Origin: Brevibacillus brevis
Lineage (GTDB): Bacteria; Bacillota; Bacilli; Brevibacillales; Brevibacillaceae
Direction: 5' to 3'
Length of the DNA: 64,000 nucleotides
Assembly: GCF_900637055.1 (NCBI RefSeq)
Contig: NZ_LR134338.1
Location: 3,172,001 to 3,236,000 of the forward strand
Within the stretch, counting starts at the first letter, position 1, and each line of letters begins with the position of its first letter. The notes under the pieces were generated by a model that was given only the letters and a program-made list of their open reading frames with translations, was not told the origin of the DNA and did not search any database. This document shows, in pieces, positions 53,801 through 62,800 of this stretch. The position numbers and the translations under genes are program-made.

Positions 53801-56800
53801 GCAACAACTCGGTAAATGTTTTCGCAGCATGCGGCTTGTTTCTCATCGCCAATGTGTTCACAAACATACCGACAATTGGTTCCAGATCAGCATGGGATCT
53901 GCCTGTAATCGGTGTGCCGACAATGATGTCCTCTTGCCCGGAATACTTGGAAAGCAGAACATTGTACGTCGCGAGGAGCACCATGTACAGTGTCGTTCCC
54001 GTTTCTCGGGCCAGCTGGTTCAAGCCATCCATGAGCTGTTTACCAGTTCCGATGGTATACTGATCCCCTGCGAAATTTTGGATGCTTGGTCGGGTGAAAT
54101 CCGTTTGCAGGTTTAGTACTGGAATTTCGTCTGCAAACACTTGAGCCCAGTACTGTTCTTGCTTGTTGAAGGCTTCGGATCGGAAAAGCTCCTGTTGCCA
54201 TACGGAGAAGTCCTTGTACTGGATTCGCAGCTCTGGCAAAACATCCCCTTGGTACAACTTCACTAATTCAGACAGGAGAATGCCGGAGGATACACCGTCG
54301 GAAATGCTATGATGCATGTCGGTAAAGAGCACATGACGATCTTCTCCGATATGCAGAAGACGGACGCGAAGCAACGGCGCTACCCCCAGATCGAATGGTT
54401 GAACGAGGGTTGAAAGAACCTCTTGAGCCTGGTCTTCAGTGATCGTTGTATACGAAAGTTCAAAAGAAACTTCCTCGTGAATCTTCTGAACAGGCTCTCC
54501 ATTTACAACGGCAAAAGACGTACGAAGACTCTCATGTCGCTCAATCAGCTGCTTGAACGCTGTCTCTAATCGTTCCGGTTCCAGCTTCCCTTCGATCAGC
54601 ATGGTCGAAGGCATATTGTAGCTGATGCCGACTCCCTCGAATTGATGGAGAATATACATGCGCTTCTGAGCCGATGAAACAGGATAATACTCTTGCGCAG
54701 GTGCTGGTTGAATCGAAATGACGTGCCCTCTTGCTGTCTCTTCGATGTGTGCAGCCAATTGCTGAATCGTCGGTTTTTCAAACAAAATACGAAGCGGAAT
54801 ATCGACTTGATATTCGTTATGCATGCTCGAAATCACACTCATTGCACGCAGGGAGTGACCGCCAATTGCAAAGAAATCATCCAGAATCCCTACTTGCTCC
54901 ATATTCAGCACTTGCTCCCATACGTGGGCCAATTGTGTTTCCAATTCCGTACGCGGTGCTACGTACTCCGTTGTTCTAAGCATGGATACATCTGGCGCAG
55001 GCAAGGAACGTCTGTCGATCTTCCCATTTGCTGTAAGCGGCAGCGCTTCAAGAGTTACGAAATACGATGGAATCATCGCTTGAGGCAATTCTTTTAGCAA
55101 TTCCTGACGTAATTGTGCTGTGTCGATCTCGTCGTCTGCCACCATGTACGCGCATAAATACTTTTCTTGTCTGTGATCCTCTCTTGCGATGACAACTGCT
55201 TCCAAAATTCCGTCCAGCTTGCGTAGCTGTGTCTCGATTTCGCCCAGCTCGATGCGGACACCCCTGATTTTCACTTGATGATCGTTACGCCCCAGGAATT
55301 CCACATTGCCATCCGCACGCCACTTCGCCAAATCACCCGTACGATACAACAGCTCACCTGGCGCGAATGGATTCGGTACGAACTTTTCCAGTGTCAACTC
55401 GGGTCTGTTCAAATATCCGCGAGCGACCCCTGCTCCACCGATGCACAACTCACCCACGACTCCAACAGGTTGAAGGTTCAATTGTTGATCCATCACATAC
55501 ATCTGCATGTTCGGCAGCGGTTTTCCGATCGGTACCGTTCCCGAGCGGATGGATGCGACATCCGTTTCTTCATAATAGCTGGAATCGATGCACGCCTCTG
55601 TTACCCCATAGCTGTTGATAATGCGCAGCGTATGGCTGAATCGGCTCAGCAAGGTCTTGAAGTCTTCTGCTGGGCAACTGTCTGCTCCGAGAATCAGGAG
55701 CTTCATCTGACTGATGTCGAGCTTGTTTTCGTAAATGTAATGCATCAACGGCATGATCAAAGCTGGTGTCGCTTCGAAAATCGTGATTTCATACCGCTTG
55801 ATGATTTCGTACAAGGAAGCCGGGTCCATTTTGACCTCATTCGGGCAAATGATCAGCTGCCCTCCTGTCAGCAATGCTCTGGCAAAGTCGCCAGTCGATA
55901 CGTCGAAGGCGAAGCTCGCCATTTGCAGCAAGCGAACCGGAAAGGTATCCAGGTGATACTCATCCTGCCAGGCAAACGCGACATTCGCATAGCTCCGGTG
56001 CTCGATCACGACCCCTTTTGGCTTGCCAGTCGTACCGGAAGTATAAATGATGTAAGCGGCGTGTTCCGGCAGTGCCACAGGCTCCAGATTGCTCGCTTCT
56101 CCCTGATACAGCCCCTCTGCATCCAGATAGAGAGTTTCGTGAGGGAATACAAGCTGTGTATTCATCTTTTGCAAGGTAAGCAGCAGCTTCGCATCGCTAT
56201 CTTCCAAAATGAATGCTTGACGCTCCAACGGATAGTCTGGATCAATCGGGACGTAGGCGCCACCAGCTTTCAAAATACCGAGTGTCCCTACCACCATGTG
56301 CAAGGAGCGGTCTACCATGATGCCGACAGTGCTCTCTGGATTGACTCCCATTTGGCGCAAAACACGTGCGAGCTGATTCGCTTTTTCATTTAATTCCCGA
56401 TACGTTAGCTGTTCATCCTCGAAGATTACGGCTACCTGATTCGGCGTTTTTTCGACCTGCTCTTCGAATAGCTCCTGGAACGTTTTATTCGTTGGATAAG
56501 CGGCTTTTGTTGCATTGAAATCATGCAGCATTTGCTCCCTCTCATCTTTTGACAAAACACTGATCTCTGCCAGCTTGCTATCTGGATTGGCTATGATCGT
56601 CTTTAAAAGATTGACGTAATGAGTTGCCATGCGATCGATCGATTCTTTTGCAAACAACTTCGTGCAATAGTTGAATTGCACGAGAAGCTCATCTTGTTGT
56701 TCCATCGCATCCAGAGCGAGATCGAATTTCGCAATCTTGCCATCTACCGGATAAGCGGACATGTTGAGACCTGCAATTTCTAATGCAGATGAGTCCGCTA

Positions 56801-59800
56801 GCCCCAGACTGAACATCGTATCGAACAGCGGATTTCGGCTTAAATCGCGCCGCACTTGCAGCTTATCTACGAGATGTTCAAACGGATAATCCTGATGTTC
56901 AAATGCTTGCAGCGCATTTTGTTTCACGTCACCCAAAAACTCGCGGAAGGTCAGATTGCCTCCTGCCACATTTTTCAAAGCAAGCGTGTTGACGAACATG
57001 CCGACGATTCGTTCCACATCTGCGTGGGATCGACCTGCAATCGGTGTGCCGACTACGATTTCTTCCTGTCCTGCGTATTTGGACAGCAGCACATTGTAGG
57101 CTGCCAAAAGCACCATGAACAGCGTTGAGCCTGTATTTGCAGCGAGTTGCCGCAACTCCGCAAGCAAGTGATTTCCTGTACCGATCGCTACGGTGTCGCC
57201 TTCGAAGCTTTGAACAGTAGGTCTTGGGAAATCATTTGGCAGGTTGAGTAACGGGATCTCTCCTGCAAAGACATTCGCCCAATAATCCTCCTGTTTTTGG
57301 AAACGCTCAGACTTGGACAGCTTTGTTTGCCAAGCAGCAAAATCTTTGTACTGGATGCGCATGTCAGGGAGCTGCTTTTCTTCGTACAAGCTCGCAAACT
57401 CCTTGGCGATGACTGCAAGCGATACACCATCGGAGATAATGTGGTGCATATCCATGAAGAACAAGTATCGTTCTGCTCCCAGCTTGATCAATTCAACCCG
57501 GAACAGCGGAGCCACCTCGAGATCAAACGGCTGGACCAACTCCTGAATGCGATGCTCTACCTGGTCTTCTGTCGCCTCAGAAATACCAATGAACAGCGCG
57601 ACATCTTCATGGACTCTTTGCACGGGTTCCCCGTTTATCGAATGAAAGGATGTTCGCAAGGATTCATGTCGTTTTACCAGTGTTCGGATCGCATGTTCAA
57701 AGCGTTCGTAATCCAAATGGCCTTCTATTATCAGCACATTTGGCACGTTGTAGCTGATCCCGCTTCCCTCAAACTCATGCAGGATGTACATTCTTTTTTG
57801 TGCGAACGAGACTGGATAAAAGTCAGCTTGCTCTACTGGTTGAATGGTCTCGAACTTTTCAATCTCACTCGCAGTGATATAGGCAGCCAGCTCATGGACC
57901 GTAGGAGATTCAAACAGCGCTTTTAGCGGAAGCTCTACCTGAAATGCTTTATGCACCTGCGTGATTACATTCATGGCCTTCAGGGAATGGCCACCCAGTT
58001 CGAAGAAGTTGTCGTGAATGCCTATCGCATGAATACCCAATACCCCTTGCCAAATTTCAGCCAGCTTCTGCTCAGTCGTGTTTTGCGGGGCGACATATGT
58101 GGAGCTTTGTACCCGATCTCCAGATGGTTCAGGCAAAGCTCTACGATTGACCTTCCCGTTTGCAGTCAAAGGCAGTTTATCCATTTGGACATAGAAGGCT
58201 GGAACCATGTAGCTAGGCAATTCTTTGGAAATAGCCTCTCTCAGCTCTGCCACGTCGAGTTCCGTTTCTGGAACAAAATAAGCGCAGAGAGCTTTTTGGC
58301 CGTTCGTATCATCCATCACCGTAACGACAGCTTCTTTTACCTTTTCCTGATTGGTCAGAACGGTCTCGATTTCCCCAAGCTCGATCCGATAGCCTCTGAT
58401 CTTTACCTGTTGGTCGATACGCCCCAAATACTCAATCGTTCCATCCGCCTTCCATCGCGCCAAATCCCCTGTGCGGTACATGTTTTCACCAGAAACAAAT
58501 GGATTCGGAACAAACTTCTCGGCGGTCAATTCCGGCTTGTTCAAATAGCCTCTGGCTACTCCATCTCCACCTACGCACAGTTCACCCGGCACCCCGATAG
58601 GCTGCGGCTGATTGTTGCCATCCACGATATAAGCGGTGGAGTTCGTGATCGGCTTTCCAATCGGAATATTGTCCTCGAATTCCTTCTCAATCAGATAGCA
58701 CGTAGAAAAAGTCGTGTTCTCTGTCGGGCCGTATCCGTTCCAAATTTCCAAAGCGGGATGATCGCTGTTAACTTTGTTGATGTGTCTCGGAGACAGTGCT
58801 TCGCCACCGACAATTAACGCCCGCAAGCCTTCAAACATCGCCGGGTTGTCTTGCGAAAGCTGGTTAAACAGTGGTGAAGTTAACCACATCGTTGTAATCC
58901 GATTTTCCCGCAGGAAGCTGCCCAGCTTCTCCGCATCCAACAGAACATCCTTGCTCACCAGGAACAAACTGGCACCATGCAACAGAGCTCCGAAAACTTC
59001 AAATGTCATGGCATCGAAGCCAATAGCACCGGTTTGAATCATGCGATCTTCTTCGTGTACCTGAACGTAATTCGTATTTTTCACCAATCGGGTGACATTG
59101 CGATGCTCGACCATGACTCCTTTTGGTTTGCCTGTTGAACCCGACGTGTACATTACATAGGCCAAGTCCTTGGCGTCATTGAGGTTGGTCAAATTGCTGG
59201 CATCTTCTTTCTCTAGGCTCTCGTCTTCCAAAACGATTGGAATGAGACCTTCGTCAACAAGATGCAGCAAATGTCTTTGGACAAGAACAACCTTCACGCC
59301 GCCATCTTCAAGCATGTAAGAGATGCGATCAGCTGGATGCTCAGGATCAATCCCCAGATAGGCGCCTCCCGCTTTGATGATCCCCATAATGCCTGTGATC
59401 ATCTCGAGTGAACGATCTGCCAACAAACCTACAACGCTGTCTCTTCCTATTTCCAATCGGCGAAGTGCACTTGCGACCTGATTCGCCTTTTGGTTCAGCT
59501 CCCGATACGTTAGCATCTGCGCGTTCATCACAACTGCAGTATGCTCGGGCGTTCTTTCCACTTGCTCCTCGAACAGCTCCTGAATCGTGCTTTCGCGTGG
59601 ATACGTGGCAAACGTGTTGTTGAATGCAACAGTTACAAGGTGTTTTTCTTCCTCACCGAGCAAGTTGATTTCACGCAACGCCACTGTTTGGTCTGCAATG
59701 ACTCCTCGCAGCACCTGGAGGAAATGACCTGCCATTCTTTCCATCGTGTCTCTTTGGAACAATTTCGAGGAGTACACGAGACCAAAATGAATTCCTGTCT

Positions 59801-62800
59801 CATCCTCATGCGCTTCCAGTGTGAGATCGAATTTGGCGCTGCCCTGCTGCCCATCTCCGGAGTAAGCTTCAAATTTCAGCCCATCCAGCTCATAAGCTTT
59901 TTTGTCCAGGTTTTGCAAAATAAACATGGTGTCAAACAGCGGGTTTCTGCTGAGATCCCTCTGGATTTCCAGTTTTTCGACCAGCGCTTCAAACGGATAA
60001 TCCTGGTGGGCGTATGCTTGCAGCGTATTCTGTTTGACATCTTCCAAAAATGCCTGGAACGATTTCGTTCCGTCCGGGTAGTTTCGCAAAGCCAGTGTAT
60101 TGACAAACATCCCCAAGACTTTTTCTACATCCGCATGAGATCTGCCAGCAATCGGCGTTCCCACTACGATGTCTTCTTGGCCACTGTATTTGGAAAGGAG
60201 CACATTGTAAGCCGCCAGCAAGACCATAAACAGCGTGGTGTGGTTCTCATGGGCGAGCTTGTATAAATCGTCCATCAACGTTTTGTCTGTCTGGAACGTA
60301 ATGCAATCTCCCTCAAAGCTTTGAACCAGCGGGCGAGAATAATCGGCGGGCAGATTCAGTACCGGAATGTCACCCGCGAAGGACTTCAACCAGTAGTTCT
60401 CGTGCTTTGTATAGATGTCTGTTTGGAACAGATCCGTCTGCCAGACAGCAAAATCTTTGTATTGAACAGCCAGCTCTGGCAAAGATTCGTTTCGATACAG
60501 CTGCGAGAATTCATCCATGATGATTCCGACAGAGACGCCATCCGAAATGATGTGATGCATATCCATCAGGAAGAGATGTCGCTTCTCTCCCAATCTGAAG
60601 AGTCCGACCCTCAACAACGGAGCCTTCTCCAGATCAAATGCTTGCACAAATGATTCGATGGTTTGCTCGACTTGGTCTTCCGTCAAATCCTCATAGCGCA
60701 CATCCAGTTCGACTGTCTCATGTACACGTTGAACAGGCTCGCCATTCACTGTGTGGAAGGATGTCCGCAACGATTCGTGTCGCTTGACAAGCCCTTGCAT
60801 CGCGGTTTCAAATCGTGCATGATCCAGATCGCCTTCAATATACATCACGCTTGTCATGTTATAGACTGTGCCAGTGCCTTCAAACTGTCGCAGGACAAAC
60901 ATCCTCTTTTGTGCAGAGGAAACGGGATAATACGCTTGCCGCGGTACAGGCTGAATCGGTACATGTGTGTCTTTTCCACTTGTTTCAATATACTGTGCCA
61001 CTGCCTGGATGGTAGGTGTCGCAAAGAGTACTCTGAGTGGAAGCTCGACTTGATACTCCCGATGAATCTGTGCGGCAAGCGACATGGCTTTCAAGGAATG
61101 CCCGCCTAGCTGGAAGAAGTTGTCGAGAACACCAATGTCGTTTACCCCAAGCACACGTTCCCAAATCTCTGCCAGCCTGCTTTCCACAGGACTTGCTGGC
61201 GCCACATATTCTGCTCCCGTTACAGGTCTGCCTTCTGGTTTCGGCAAGGCTTTCCTGTCGATCTTTCCATTAGGCGTAAGCGGGAGATGATCGAGCTGGA
61301 CCAAGTAAGCAGGAATCATGTAAGACGGCAAGGATTGCGACAGATACGCCCACAGATTCGAGACTTCAAGCTTTTCTTCCGCCGTGTAATAAGCAGCAAG
61401 CGACGATTGGCCCTGTTGGTCTTCATGGACAATCACGACAGCCGAAGTCACCTTTTCAACGGAGAGCATAACCGACTCAATCTCGCCGATTTCAATCCGA
61501 TATCCCCTTACTTTTACCTGTTCATCCAAGCGACCGACAAATTCAATCGTTCCGCCAGGGAGCCACTTTCCTAGATCACCCGTTTTGTACATGCGCTCGC
61601 CTTCCAAATACGGATGAGAAACAAACTTCTCTGCTGTGAGTTCCGGCTTGTTCCAATATCCACGTGCCAAACCGTGACCACCGATGCAAATTTCCCCGAC
61701 GACGCCGATTGGCTGTAGCTGATGGAATTTGTCCACGATATAGATGCTGGTATTGGCAATGGGACGTCCGATCGTTATCACAGAATCCAGTTGCGAAATT
61801 CGCTGCCAGGTGGCGACGACACTGCTTTCTGTCGGACCGTATTCATTGACGATAACCAGTTGCGGATTGTGCTGATTGCTCTTCTCAACGAGCTGCGCAG
61901 ATACTTTTTCGCCCCCTAGTGTGACGGTTTGCAGGGAGCTGATATCCGCAGCAGAACCGCATTCCAATATCGCTTGGAACAAACTTGGCACGCATGTCAT
62001 TTGAGTGCATCTCGCAGCTGCTATAAGTTTTCTGAGAGATACAGGGTCTTTGGCTTCTTCATCCTCCGCCAAAACGACGGTTGAACCTGAAAGGATCGGC
62101 GTAAAGAAGGAAAGAACAAAGCCATCAAACGCAAAGGATAGGGGTACCAGACTTCTATCATGGACGCTAAACTGATACTCCTCTTTCTTCCACAACACGC
62201 TGTTGACAATGCCACGATGCTCGATCATTACTCCTTTTGGCTTGCCTGTTGTCCCCGATGTATAGATGACATAAGCCAAATCGGAAGCGGTTTGAATCGG
62301 CTCGAGATTCGAACGGTTGGAAGAATAGTTCTTCTCCTCCTCCAGATACAGGCATTCCACGCTCACACTAGAAGCCAGCTTAGCGCCAAGATGTTTTTGG
62401 GTAAGCACCAGACGGGCTTCGCAATCAACCAGCATGTAGGCCACACGATCTTCCGGATATTCGGGATCGATAGGCACGTAGGCTCCACCTGCTTTCAAAA
62501 TGGCCATGATTCCCACAACCATTTCCACAGAACGGTTTGCCATGATTCCTACGAATTGGTTAGCCTTTACTCCTCGTTCACGCAAGGTAGCGGCAAGCTG
62601 GTTTGCTCGCTCATTCAGTTCGTGATAGGACATCTGCTTGTCGCCGATTTCAACCGCAGCAGCCTGTGGTGTTTTTTCCACTTGCTCCTCAAACAGCTCA
62701 TGTAATGTCTTGTTCTGCGGATATTCCGTATGCGTTTGGTTGAATTCTACTATCAAGCGATGCTTTTCTTCATCGGAAAGCATCGTAATTTCGGACAAGG

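Noticed and set aside
55275..56393. Plus-strand frame of 372 codons inside the NRPS region
   Set aside because: It is the antisense shadow of the NRPS; the minus-strand reading has continuous C-A-T domains.
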